DNA of 64,000 bases, from positions 794,558 to 858,557 of the forward strand of contig VZRS01012070.1 in NCBI GenBank assembly GCA_013398055.1, read 5' to 3'. Below the pieces are notes generated by a model. It did no database searches, was not told the DNA's origin, and was given only the letters and a program-made list of their open reading frames with translations. Both the position numbers and the translations under genes were made by a program. How positions within the stretch are numbered: position 1 is the first letter of the stretch; each line of letters opens with the position of its first letter. Positions 23,733-37,000 of this stretch are shown here, one piece after another. The DNA comes from Ifrita kowaldi. Taxonomy: Eukaryota; Chordata; Aves; Passeriformes; Cinclosomatidae.

Positions 23733-26700
23733 GGTGTAGGATGCCAGTTAATGTACAGACAGGTTTTGAGGACCATCACTCCACAATTTAAACCCTTCTT
23801 TTCCTGTGATCTTCATATTTCAAAAGATAATAAGAGGGTTCCTGTGTATTCCTTTTCTCTCCACTTGAAATTATGACCATAAGAGTTAATGCCAAACATA
23901 AATAATCTTCCAGGCTCTAAACACTTCTCATGTATTGTAATCCATGATATCGTTTGATATAATTGTCTCCAAAAGATGGGTAATTTGCAAAGTTTACAGG
24001 GATCTTCAAAGTTTTGGCAGAACTCCTCACTTTCAGGAACCAAGGATCTTCTGACATCTGAAAACTACCCAAAGGCTCTTCACAATGAAATCCAAAAGAC
24101 AACTGCAAGCTTTGTTGTTTCGGCTGCTCTGCTCTAACTGAACCAGCTCACAAGCAGTTTGCAAAACTTATATGACTTATCTGTAGCTTTCTGGGGAAGC
24201 TGAGACATCTTCAAAGGAAAGGGTGCTCTCTTGTGGTTGCAAGTCTTGTCAGATCAAGAATGTACTACGTGCAAGCATAAGAGGAAGACCGCCTTCTTCA
24301 CCTTAAGAGAGGTTTTCTCAAGAAGTGTGTTTCACAAATTGAACATCAGCATTTTAGCATTTTCAAACAGTTTGCAACGTTTTGTGTGTTTCTGCTCATT
24401 CTAGGAAAGTTCTGGCCATCCCTATGAGCACCTGCCTCAGATAAACAAACACAGAGGTGATGCCCTGATAGCCCCATGCACAGCTATTACTAGATGTTTA
24501 CATACATATTGGCTTACCTGATGGACCCTACACACTGCTTTAATGGGGGAGCTGAAAGTTCCTCTTGACCCTGCCAGGTCTGTGCTGTGTCCTCCAGTTT
24601 GCCTGCAGCTTGCCAAAGGAAAGAGATGGACAAAAGACACGGACTTTGGGCAGTATAAAGTCATAATGTCCTTGTCTGTGCCTTTCCTCTGAGACACCCC
24701 CCTGTGTTAGGATCTTCCCCTGCAGCAACTTGACAGTCTTTGACTTTCCCCATGTCGTTGTTCAAGAGCTCCGTAGTTACAGATTTTTTTGTTGAAAGCA
24801 CATTTTCACAGTTAACCGAATCTCCTTTTTTGGCCATCATCAGTTTGGGGAGTTGAATGTTTGGTCTGGGAGAGCTGTGGGAAGGAACAGACGTGAAAAG
24901 GTACAGGTATGTAGGCTCTATTAAAACTGCTCTTTTGCTCAAAGTGAAAGTTTCCGCCCTGTTCAGTGTTTCGTGCGAAACTGCCTCAGAAGTGTCAGCA
25001 ACTGAAACAACATTCTCCTCTCTGAGACACACATCTATGTACGTCTCTGCTGAGTCAGAAACTAGCAGCAATGATGTGAGTAGCACACATTTTCAAGCCT
25101 TTGTGTCTCTGCTGGCCTATTCTTCAGCTTCAGAAAAAGAGTAGTAATCTTCAAAGAATGATGGGACATACAGGCAGACCATTCCAGACAGACATGAGAT
25201 CAATCCTGGACTCTGGTTTATGTCAGGGTAGAATCAGCACCCACGTGGCTCAAAAGCCAGAACAAAAATTACTGGGGAACACCCCATGGTATGTACAGCT
25301 CATTTCAGATCAAATAAGTGAGAGTGTTTCTGCCTTTTAAAAAAAACTTTGAAAACAGTTGATCAGGATGGACTTTTCAATATTACTTGTACTCTGGACT
25401 CCATTGTCCAGAAATGTTTCCAGAAATGAATGCTTAAAGGAAAAACAGCTCCTTCACTACAGCACTAGGCTAGGTCAGGACTTCCAGTTTTCTTAAAACA
25501 AAGAGGATGTTGACCTCTAAGCAAATACCTGAAGCAAGCAAAGGCCATTCGATCTGTGTTATCATGAGATTTAAAACGCTGCTCTCTGGCAGTATTCCTG
25601 TAAGGAAACAGAAGCATGCCTCTTGGGGGGCTCAGCTGCCAGCTCATTTCACAGCTCTCCATGACCCTGCCAGCAGCCTGGCCATGTTCAAAAGGCAGGG
25701 TTACGTTTCAGTTCTGTCATGCAAATGCTCTGTGCCCTGCTACCAGACCTCTTTTCTATGTTTACTGTAAATGCAGGCCACCAGCACTTCCCAGAGTGTC
25801 TGCACTGGTGCTAAAGACACCTGCTGTTCTGACAGAAGAATCCACGTTGCTAATCCTTTAGAGAAATACCTGAAGAAAAATAACAGGTAAATGCTAATTG
25901 TTGACCTGAATTATTGAAGCTGATCTCATATCAAACAGACTCTGAAGTCTGAATTTGTGTGCAAGAGAAATTAGAAAATATGCCACAGGCTTTTGATGAA
26001 TGTGGAATCTTGTTGACAATCTAATGTCACTTGCTCGGAAAGGGATTTGCCCCTGGGCAGAGAGCCAGAGCAAGGCCAACACATCTCACATCCCACTGCA
26101 GCTCCTTGTTGAGAGCGTGAGCAGGATGAAAGCAATTTATTGTTCCTGTACTGACTTTTGCACCGTCTCAACATGTCTGCACATGCAGACACAGTGAAAG
26201 TAGCAGGACTGGACCACCGAAGGGAAAGGCTAATACACGTTCCTTTCCATTTTAAGAGTAGGTTAAGACTACACAGATAATGTTCCTCTTTTAAGGTAAG
26301 CCTTTGATCTTCTTTCTTACACTGCTTCTCCAATGAAGTGCTCTTCACACCTTTGTCTGGATGAAGCTTTGACTCCAGGATGCAGTATCTGCCACGCTGA
26401 TACAAAGCAGATGGCCTGGTTTGCTTTCCAGGCGGTACAAATCAGGTGTTCTCTGTTCTACAACAGCAGAGTTCATGCTCTTTATACACATACTGTATGT
26501 TTAGCTTTGGTTTAGGTTTTGGGGGTTTGGCTTTGTTGATGTTTTGTTTTGTTTGTAAATACAAAGTCTAAATGGGGATGCTGGAAGGTTCCCTACACAC
26601 TCCATCATCTGTGGCATTCAAACAGGTTCCCTTCCTTTTCTCTTCTCTTTTACTTCACTATGAGCACTTAATTACCCAGCCAAAACAAACAGAAAATAAT

Positions 26701-27103
26701 CTTGACATATCTATAAAAATAAAACATTGAAGGCATCTTCCTTCCAGATAGTACTTAGTTGTGGTTTTAATTGCATATATCCTAACACAATATCTATAAG
26801 TATGTGATCTTTGTACAAAAGTACCCTCAATGTGTTCCCACTCCCACACGAACCATAACCATGAATAACGCTATTGACATTACACAGTGATTTGAATTGC
26901 TCTGAATTACTCAGAGAAACAGATTCTCCTCGAGCCTGTGTCCCTCTGAAAAGAAAGTCATTGGTGGAAATATTGTAGTAGAAACATGAGAGTCAGCTGA
27001 ACACATGCAAGTCCACTAATTTCCCAACAGAAGATGTCTCAACTGCTCTATCTGTGAACACATTACTGAGAAGGAAGAAGAAAATACACCAGGAATTTAA
27101 ACA

Positions 27104-27169
27104 GAAACTCTCACAACACTGTGCATTTCTTATATTGAAACTATCATAACATTGTGCATTTCTTATATT
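27104..27169 (+). repeat. 33-bp imperfect tandem duplication
   Basis: Two adjacent 33-bp copies lie at 27104-27136 and 27137-27169. Both start GAAACT and end GTGCATTTCTTATATT, and they differ at about three positions. The divergence implies an older duplication than the perfect ones elsewhere in the window. Confidence 0.88.
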
Positions 27170-29047
27170 TTACTGTGCTGTAATTATGCCAAATTCGAGT
27201 ATCTATTATACATATCATAGATTTTCTAGGCTGCTGCAATTTATTAACAGATACAAAAACACGTAATTAACAGATTCTCTTGTTAACTGCTCTCACAGAA
27301 TTATAGTAGTAACTTCCCTTGAGTCTGAGGTACAGGAATACAGGATTGAGTAGGTTTGTGTCTCTCTTGTCCTGTTTAATCCTTAAGCATGGGTCATCTC
27401 TTTCCAACCCTACACCTAGAAGTGAAAGCTGCACATAGACCAACTAGGCTTCATACTGTGACTATCACCAAAATACAGGCCTGCAAAGTGCTGACAAGCC
27501 ACTAAAAGGAGAAGAGAAATTTGGATTTCTGTTGGTAAAAATGGCTTTTTCCATAATCTTCATTCCAGTGTTATTCTGCTTGGTGTGAGAAAGAAGCCAA
27601 GGGTAGGTTTGCTTTAGAAGAAGAGAACTGATTGTACCGAGACGTGGGCACGGCGCAGAAGGGCCTTTGGCTCATGCTGCAGGGAAGGACTGAAGTGTGC
27701 TCACTGCATCTCTTTCCCCTGTGGTTTCAGAGTCTCCCTTATCTTTCAGTATGTCTCCAGGATCTGAAGACAACTTGAAAAATAGCTCAGCAATTTGTTC
27801 CTCACGCAGCAAGTACCACTATAAATGTCAATAAACCAGGCTTTCAGGAGACATAGTGCAGTTGTCTTATCAAAACACTTCACATATAATAAAAGTGTTT
27901 GGTATATAAAAAAAAATCTTCCCTTGCAGAAGAAACAGTTCCCAAATGTGTTTTATCACAATACCTTGGGTATGCAGCGTACATCTCTGTAGACACGGAT
28001 TAATTTCTCATTCAGTGACACTTCACATTATCACTGGCTTCCTTTGATACTTGTGCTTTAAACTGGTAGTTAAGATATCACTAGTTCAAGGGAGTAAAGT
28101 GACTACAAAAAAAGCTGGAATCTCAGAGGACTCATGCTTGACAGTAGGAAAAACCACTCTTATCTACGTATGACTACATCCAATCTGGCTCATAGGCTCG
28201 AAGTATTACTTTCAGCTCAGATAGTCGAAATAGCACAAGGATTTCAGTGCCAGGGCACTTCTGCTGTAGAATTACAGTATCGTAATTGGAATTAAGACAA
28301 GCTGAGGGCTTGGGATAACCCAGCACTTCAGGACAGAACTGATACATACTGACTGTGACCACGAAGTTTTGAGGAGGAGAACTGAAAATGGAAGGTCTCC
28401 TGTCATCTCCTATGTATTAGGGAATGCAAAGTGAAGAGAGAGACTTTTGGGCTCATAGTCATTCGCTGTAGTTTCTAAGAAAGATGTGAAGTATTAGCAC
28501 CAACATGTGACTATGTGGGACTACATACACAAAGATGAAGCACACCTAAAGCCCCCATCACAGGATTAGCAGACCATAAAAACCTGAGGACTTGGTGAGT
28601 TCTTTTTCGACTTGCTGAAATAATGTTTGTGGGCCAGTTTGGATAGTCAGTCAGTTGCGGTTAGGGTAAGGATTATTTGGCTTGGTGGAGCAGAGGGTGT
28701 GGGACATGTGGTAAACTAAATAAGCTCATTCTTTTGGTCACGAATGACAGAGACCTGGACTCCATTAGATGTTATGTATTTAGACTAAACCCATTATGCA
28801 AGTCCCAGTTACAGGCCATAGAAACACAAAGGCAGCTCCAAAGGGAATTCTCACACATCTCGTACACCTACTTCAGGATGGGATGAAACACTCTCTGCAG
28901 CAAACTATTTCTCTCCTTCAGCTAGAGAGAGAGAGCTTGAAGAACCAGTGTAATACAAGGTGTTTAACTTTCTGACAAAGCCAAAGGAGGAGAGTATGTT
29001 TCCACCCCGAGAAGAACCGATAGGTTTGTACTGAACTAGAATGACTT

Positions 29048-29113
29048 CTACATTTAGGCTCTTTAGATCATGGAATGATCCCTACATATCCTACATTTAG
29101 GTTCTTTAGATCA
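29048..29113 (+). repeat. 23-bp direct repeat, period 43
   Basis: CTACATTTAGGCTCTTTAGA at 29048 recurs at 29091 with one substitution (C to T), each copy followed by TCA. The copies are separated by 20 nt. Confidence 0.85.
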
Positions 29114-29559
29114 AAAGAGAGCAGACAGAAAAATACTTTGAATTCCCTCCTGTGCAGACATCCTATCGAGGGATGGCTCATTTAATGAGACATTACTTAA
29201 GTGTCAGGCACAAGCAAATTACCAAACCCCATTACAGTGTTCCAGGAAGCAGCTGTTCACCCCGGCACTGAAGGAACGTGGCGATGGATTTGAGCAGCGT
29301 ATATGATGTCTATCCACGTGTCACAGGCGAAAGCGAGCTACAGAACTGCTTGCACACATCAGGAGATTCCTTCGCAATGTCACCTTAGGCAGAACTGCAC
29401 ATATGATCAACCATAACTGAACGATGTCCAGAAGGCAGCTGGGCACCTACGGGCTGCTGGTACCGGAGGACACATAACGCAACCCTCTAATGACAGCAGA
29501 TGCGAAGGTGTAATGAGAAAGCAGTGAGATAGCTGGGATATTGTGTAGCAATACTGTGT

Positions 29560-29960
29560 GGAAAACCAGAGCAAGCCCCGCACCGTTCTGGAAGAGGCGG
29601 CACGGGAAGCTCGGGGCAGGGTGCGGGGCCGGGNGTTCGGCGCCTTCCTGAGGCCCCGAGACTCGGCCCCGGGGCGAGGGTGGTGGTTCCCTCCCTGGGG
29701 CATCGCCATCCTCAGCAGCCGCCTGGGCCGGGGAAAATGCCCTGCCCCGCCGGGCAGCCGGAGCCCTCGGCCCCGTCCCTGCAGAGCCGTCCCTGGCGGC
29801 AGGCGGGGAGCAGGCAGGGAGAGTGCGGGGTGCCAGGCTGGGCAGAGCCGAGGTGGAAGTCGGCGACTCCGTTTGCGGCTCAGTCCTCCGGGTGGCATGT
29901 GGTCTGCGAGGAGCGGCGAGTGGACTTGATGTTCCTTACGGCCCTCTTCCAAGCTGAGAT
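29560..29960. promoter_or_regulatory. PRDM4: CpG-rich segment, probable PRDM4 promoter and 5' UTR exon
   Basis: A ~400-bp block is strikingly GC- and CpG-rich compared with its AT-rich surroundings (runs such as CGGCGCCTTCC and CCGAGACTCGGCCCCGGGGC) and lies about 1.1 kb upstream of the first recognisable PRDM4 coding exon. Vertebrate PRDM4 starts in a CpG island with an untranslated first exon. A donor-like GTGAGT at 29979-29984 could end that exon. An N at 29634 marks an unresolved position inside the island. The transcription start cannot be placed from sequence alone. Confidence 0.65.
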
Positions 29961-31071
29961 CTTGTGCTGTTAACTTGCGTGAGTTTGGTGAATTCGGCTG
30001 TTTTTCCTGGACGAGTGGTACCTTTCCATGTCGGAGTGGCAGCCCAAGCTCCAGCTCTCCATCAGTGCTGCAGAGCTTGGGCCTGCTGCTGGCAAAGGCC
30101 ATGTAGGAGGCCTGGGTCAGCCTGGAGGATGTTGTGTGTGTGACTGCTGTGGGGGCAGCAGGTCTGTCTGGCCCTAAGAGCTGCTGGTTAAACCTGGTGT
30201 GTGAGTAGGAGGGCCAGGGTGGGCACAGCAGGGCTTGAAAAGTTGTGACAAGTGTGAGTAGACCATGTCTCTTTGGTGTCCCCATCCCCGTGCACTGGTC
30301 TGGGCTGCATGTGCAGCTTGAGAGCCCAAAGGACTTAGGTGCTCCAAGCTGACAGGTTTCTACCAAGGCTGAGGATTTAGGGTGTTGGGCAGTTCCTGCA
30401 GCTCCTCTTGTTGTGTGTGCCCACTCCAGCGTTGATCGCTCTGAAATATCATGTCATCCATGGTGCCAGTTTTTAATGCGATGGGAGCATGCAGAACCAG
30501 ACTGAGGCAGTCTGTTGAAACTGTACTATGGCTGCTCTGCAGTGGTGACCTGTCACTATCGGCCTGGTTCGAACTGATGGTGAATTAGAGGTTTTGTGTC
30601 CATTACCAGTTTGAAGTGATCTTTCTCCCAGAGTATGGGTTTTGTATGTGGATGTGGTGTCCAGAAGTCATGAAATACAAATCAGGTGCTGTTGTCTGAG
30701 TATTTGTGACATTCAGCTTGTAAATGGATCTGCGCTCACAAGAGTTTAATCACAATGGCTTTTACTGCTGGGAGTAAGACTTTATTTTCGGATGGCAAGG
30801 AAAAAGCTATGGTCTGATTTGTCTTTGTGAACTGTTTTTTAATCCTGATTATTGCTATCTTATATGATCAATGTGTATTGATCATGATGTGATGACAGTG
30901 TGACTGGCTGATGTGTTTTATGAGTAGCTTTTTAAGGCAGAGTTTTTATATGCCAATATCAGATTTTGCGTTTGTTTGCTCAACCCTTCCTCACCACAGT
31001 ACAGTCAGTAATCAGGAATGCTTTTGCATCTGTTTCTTCTTTCTGCTCCCCTCTCTGTTCCCTGTCTCCAG
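29961..31071 (+). other. PRDM4: Probable PRDM4 5' intron
   Basis: This sequence separates the CpG island from the first recognisable PRDM4 coding exon. It ends in a pyrimidine tract and AG at 31070-31071. I looked for a short upstream exon carrying a Met-His-His-Arg start, as in human PRDM4, and did not find a convincing one. Confidence 0.5.
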
Positions 31072-31072
31072 A

Positions 31073-34000
31073 ATGAATGAAATGAACCTGAGTCCTGTAG
31101 GGATGGAGCAGCTGACCTCCTCCTCTGTGAGCAATGCCCTGCCGGTCTCGGGAAGTCACCTGGGCTTGGCAGCGTCACCCACTCACAACGCCATACCAAC
31201 ACCAGGTAATGGGGGAAGGGCCCACACGGGGTATTGCAGCACCTGCTCTGTGTTCTGCTGTCACAGCAATGATCATAACTGGGCAGCAGTACCTGCTCTG
31301 ATAGCAACTCACATCTTAGGTAGTGAAATGATGCAGGGTTGGGGAACGGAAAACTGTAAATTGTTGCTTATGTGGGCAAAGCAAAAGGCACAAGGGCTTG
31401 TCAGGCTTACACCTTAGTGGGAGCCTCGTTTTGTTTAATGGAGTGATTTGCACTGTGGGTGAGTAGTGTCAGAATCCTTTGGAATTAGAACTGTAGCCAA
31501 AAATCTGTCTCCATCTGTGTCTAATTTCTCTCAGGTAAAAATAATAATTTTTCACCTGTAAAGCAAACCTGTTTTCATAGTTCTTCTTTCAAGGGGGCTG
31601 CACAGACAGAAGTCCATTATAATTGCCAGGTAGAAGCAAGCCCTACAAAACATACCCAAAAAAGATCTAGCCATATGCAGGCATGCCTCTTAGTGCTGTG
31701 ATAACTGGTCCCTTCTTTGATGTCTGGCACTTTACTTGGACAGTGCCATGCTGTATTTCCGTAGGGCTAGAGCTCCTGGGAATCAGTAATCTCTTTGTTA
31801 GCTCATGTGTTCATAAACTCAGGTAGTTCCATTGAATTTAAATGGGTGTTTTCTCTTGCAGGCTTGCCTGTTGCAATTCCAAACCTGGGCCCCTCCTTGA
31901 GTTCCCTGCCCTCTGCTCTGTCTCTGATGCTCCCAATGGGTATTGGGGATCGAGGAGTGATGTGTGGTATACCAGAGAGAAACTACACCCTACCTCCACC
32001 ACCATACCCTCACCTGGAGAGCAGCTATTTCAGACACATTCTACCTGGTAAGTGCTCTGGTGCTGATGGGTGGGAACAGAAAGAGAACCTGTTTTAAGAG
32101 CCGTCTGTTTCTGTCCTGAAGCAGGAATGACTGACAGTTTTGCAGAGCTGTTGTTTCCCTGAGTTTGTCTGGAGACTGTTGTCTCATTTACACACCTTTA
32201 TTTTCAGGTATCTGTTTCTGTATTTGTGTATGGAAAGAATTGCAGGGCATTTTCTATTTAAACCTAACCTTTGATTGCTCCTCCTGCTTTGATTTTAGGA
32301 TTAACAGAAAACAAAGCCTGCCTGGTTTCTGTCTCCAATGGCTTGTAGCTTGAAAGTTGCTTCTATTTTTCTTCTCCTGTAGTCTGAAGCAATATTTAAT
32401 ATGTGCATAGTGAGAGGTTGCAGCAGTTCAAAGCTCAAAGAAGGCAAGACATCAGCTGTGGCGCTGGCCACTTTCCCACCCATTTAACCCATGGCACATT
32501 TTTTCTTCATTTTTGTTCAGGGTTGGCTTCCAAAGGCCTAACACACTGACTTCTATCTTGATTCCTTTCTCGCGCGTGCTTTGGAGTATAAATGTAGAAT
32601 TTTATGTGTTAGTATATGAAAACAGAAATTGGAGCTTTAAATGCAGTCCTGGTTTTGTTTGGTAGCTAAGATTCACAGGGTGGAAGGGGTATTTAAACTT
32701 CTTCAAGGTGACTCAGCGAGTGTTGTTGGTTCAGCCTGGGTTAGGAATAAACTGTAGCAGCCCAGGTCTCGTGTAGCTACCTGTTGACTGATGGCTGAAC
32801 TTTCCAGCTGCTTAGGAGTAACCTTTCCTACTGCATTGCATGCCTGCCTGTTTAGTGGCCGGAGAGTAGACAAGGAGACCGTGCACTAGGACCAAAGGTA
32901 TTTGCCATTCTGTTGAGCTGGAATAATCTTCCTGTGGTGTTTAGTCTGATGTTTCATAGGGTTCTTCTGTCAGTCACCTTGCTGCCTTCAAGGATCCTCC
33001 GTGTTCAAGCCACAAGGCAGCACTGCATGCAGAAATATTTGATGCTGATTAAATGAAACTGTTCATTTCTTGGCTTGTTGTGCTGCAGAAAGAGTATCTG
33101 TGCTTGCATCCTTGTAATAACAAACATATTTGAATGGAAAACTCTCACAGAACAAGTGGCTCATAGGGTTGAAGGCTAAAAAGAAACATGCTGACTCAGA
33201 TCTTGCAGAATCTGCAAAATCTGCCTCTGTCTCTGCTGGAAATAATGTTTCCTTGGATGTGCTGTTGTATTTCTTCCAAAGATTTTTTGTTTGTTTGTTT
33301 GTTTGTTTTTAGTATGTAAATACAGTTTAGTGTTTCTTCATATCTTAAGTTCCAAGGTTGTTTGATGTTGAGAAGCTTCCCAGAACTACCAGAAAAGATG
33401 ATAGGGTTTCTGATTTAAGTTCAACCAAACTATTGTTCTAGGAGAAACAACATGCTTTCATGTAAGGAAAGAGAGCAGATGACTCATGAAATCTGTGAGA
33501 GAACTTGTGTTTGTCCTTCAGAATTGCAATTGATGACCTCTGAGATGGACAGTTGTGCCACTTAGTCTTAGAGGAAGGAAGTAGTCATTGTTAAAACTTT
33601 AATACCTAAGCAAGAACTATGTGTCCTGGAGAATTGTTTCTGCTTCTAGCAAAGATGAACCAGGAATTACCAAATTATAGATTCCACTAGCAGTCCTCCA
33701 TCCTTCGTGAGCTGTTTCTTGGGAATGAAAAATTAGGCCTAAAATGTGAAGAGCCTCTTTCTCATTCGTCTTTGTACTGAGCAGTCTAGGTGGAATTCTG
33801 CCAGAAGCTTGGCTGTTCAGAGTTTGAGATTTAACTAGAGACTTGCTCTGTTGGCTGGGAACTGAATTAGTTGTCAAGTGGTACTTTGACAAGAGTGTTG
33901 GGCTAGCATATGTTTGTGAGCCATGTTTTAGAATTAGTGGATTTTAATTGGAGATAATGTAGAGAACATGTCTTCAGGGATCTGGGTTTCAGTGTACTAT

Positions 34001-37000
34001 GCTTTGACTGATTTTTATTCAAGATTTAAAAACTGATGTAATCTCACTCCCTTCTTTTTTTCCCTCTCTTCCTATCAGGTATCTTATCTTACTTGGCTGA
34101 CAGACCACCACCTCAGTACATCCATCCCAACACTATAAATGTTGACAGCAATCCAGCATTGTCAGTCTCCAGCAATCCCTCAGCCCTGGATCCCTACCAG
34201 CCCAGTGGGACCGTGGGACTGGAACCAGGGATTGTCTCCATGGACTCCCGCACAGTGAACACCCATGGTCCTCAAAATCTGCATCCAGGTGACAGCCACG
34301 AGGTAGCGCTGGATACTACAATCACCATGGAGAGCGTTTCAAGAGTAACCAGCCCCATCTCTACAGATGGGATGACAGAGGAGCTTACCATGGATGATGT
34401 AGCCGGGGATCACGCACAGATCCCGAATGGCTCCCACAGCCACGAACCGTTAGCCGTGGACACAGTGGGGAGTAACCTGACGTCGGACGCTGTGGGACAC
34501 GGCGGTGTCATTCCCATTCACGGTAGCACTTTGGAACTCCCTGTTGTCATGGAGCCCGACCACATTGCCGGGCGGGTGACGGGGATATCGGACAGCACAC
34601 TAAATGACCCCATTCATACTGTGGCCATGAGCACCAACTCCGTGAGTGTGGCGCTCCCTACCTCACACAACCTCGCTTCCCTGGACTCAGTAGCCTTGCA
34701 TGAAGTGGGCCTCAGCCTGGAGCCCGTGGCCGTGTCTTCCATAAGTCAGGAAGTAGCCATGGGGCCAAGTCATGTCGATGTGTCTGCAGACAATCTTGCC
34801 TTTGTACCGTCATCTCTGCAAATGGAAGACTCCAATTCCAACAAGGAGAACATGGCAACCTTGTTTACCATATGTGAGTGGACATTTCCTGCTTTTCTGG
34901 GGTAGGGTTTGTCATGTAGCTATTGTCTGGTATGGCAGGACTCTTGTTGCAAGTCTTACAGATTTATGGTGAAAAAACCAGTTATTTAACAAATCCAAAA
35001 GTTGAAACATCTGCAGTGCCAGATTAACTATGCTGAAATAACAGTAGTTGAAAGTAGTAGAAGACGTAGTAGGATGTTTTAGCCTAATTCTCTTTGTATC
35101 CATTTCCCATGTTGCCGTGAGGTTGGAAGCTGAATCTTGATGAAGCTCTTGATTTGGTGGATATGTTTGATATCCTTTGCAATGAGACTTCTGTTTTTTT
35201 AAAGTCCCATCACAAGTGACTCTTCTTGCTCCATTAAAAATGCACAACAAACACCACCACAAGCCATACTTTTCATCAAATGGGTGTAATTGTTGAGTAT
35301 GACATTATGTGATTCTGAAAACTTTATATTTTAACAATCATCATGAAAGTGTCATTCTCAACAGGAAAAAAAAGAGCTGAGAGGGAAGGAACTTGATAAT
35401 ATTTCTAATTATTCTCATCAAAGGACTTCAGTGCATCTCATAGGAAGAGAGGAGCACTGGGTATTGTACTGTCAATCCTGTTACCATTCAAGGAGTGGTG
35501 TTTGAGAAGTTCTCATTTGCTGGGAGAGAGATTTGAACTTTGACCTGCAGGATGTCTGGCTTGCTGCCATTGAAGCATAAGGCCAGCTTTTATATTCATT
35601 TTTATTAGCTGTGGTAGCAGTGCTGAGTGCTGCTCTTCATCCAGTCTGGCCCTACAACTGCCAGAACCTAATGGCTTGCTTTGCCTGCAGAACATATTTT
35701 AAGAAACTGAAGGATACAGTGCCTTGGTTAACAAGGGGAGAGGTGCAGTTTAGTGCAAAGTACCTAGTCAGTCAGACATTTGGATTAATTTATTAAGGTT
35801 TCATTCTGTGGGATAAAATACAACTTAAAATCAGGTGGGCATAGAACTATGATGAATTTGCAACTCCTAGAGGAAGAGTTTTACAGTCGATGCACTCAGA
35901 GGTTCCTACAAACGTCTGTTGCATGTTGAACAAATAATGATCCAAATACTGTGATATCCAACATGCTTGTGGTGAAATAACTTCTCTTACTCTCCTAAAA
36001 GTGAGATGTGATGTGCCAGCTTTTTGTTGCTGTACTTAACATAGTCCTAAGCTGTTTTCCAGACGATGCTCCCCTATGGTAGGATATTAAAATGTCTGCT
36101 GCATGCCTTGTGCTTGCATGTGATTTGCAAAACAGATTCTTGACTTGGGGAGGTTTAAATTTTAACTTTTTGTTGTTTTTAAACTTCACCTGAATAAACA
36201 GGAATTTGTGTCCAGACAGGTAACAGCAAGGACAAGGAGCTGTTTTAGAGCCCCTTAGTGGTTGTTCCTCACAGAGATGGCAGAAGTCAGGGCCTTTTTC
36301 AGAAAACTTTTTACTGTTCCTAAGCAGGAGATAAAAAGTGTGCCTTTGCTACAATCCCAAATGTTTGCAAAACTTTTAAGAAGGTTTTTTTTTGGTCATC
36401 TTTCTTGACAGTTCTGGGTATCCAAATCAGAGAAGTAATCACTGATATTTTAAAAATTTTTAATTTTTTTTTCAAAGATATTTGGCAAGGACAGGGATGG
36501 AAAGTATATTTCACTTTCTGTAGAATATGAGGGTTGTTGTTTTTTTTTTTTCAACTTCTTAAAAGTGTATGAATGGTTGAACTTCTCCAAGTGGAAATGT
36601 CCCATGCCTAGAGCCTTTCTTCCTCTGCCTCTCCTTGGAGCATGTCCGCAGACCCAGAGGGACGTGTGCTAGGCAATGCTTAAAAGCCGCTGTTCCACAT
36701 AGTGGTTCTCATTGCTCAGGTCTGGCTGTTGTTGCTTTACTGCTACATGTCACCTGTGCACATGAAACAATGCTTATAATAGGCTCTACCTAACAATTTT
36801 TGGAGCACCTTCCTATCTGTTAATGTGTAGTTACTCAAACTGTACTTTGTATGAGGTCAAATTCTGGTACCCTGGTATATGAAGGAAGTATCTGGAAATT
36901 AAGCATGTAAGGATGGAGCTGCTGTTTAGGCCTGCTGAAGGCTACTTCTGTGATAGGTCTTTTATACAGTAGCTGGATCATCAAGAGGCCAGAGAAGGTC

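Larger units (their letters stand above)
23733..29559. other. Intergenic interval ASCL4-PRDM4, no gene recognised
   Basis: About 5.8 kb between two divergently oriented genes. The longest frame, on the - strand around 24661-25086, starts with GTG, has no upstream ATG in frame and matches no family I recognise, so I do not call it. Two imperfect short duplications at 27104 and 29048 are listed separately. The region is otherwise AT-rich unique sequence that may hold regulatory DNA for either neighbour. Confidence 0.55.

Noticed and set aside
24661..25086. 141-codon open frame on the - strand between ASCL4 and PRDM4, protein-like in composition
   Set aside because: It begins with GTG, not ATG; the nearest ATG just upstream is out of frame. 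I see no splice context or known domain. Possibly chance; a translated database search with no bird or reptile hit would confirm.
29407..30366. 319-codon open frame on the - strand across the CpG island
   Set aside because: It crosses the N at 29634, is Pro/Arg/Leu-rich as expected for any frame through GC-rich DNA, and matches no family. The region is better explained as the PRDM4 promoter.
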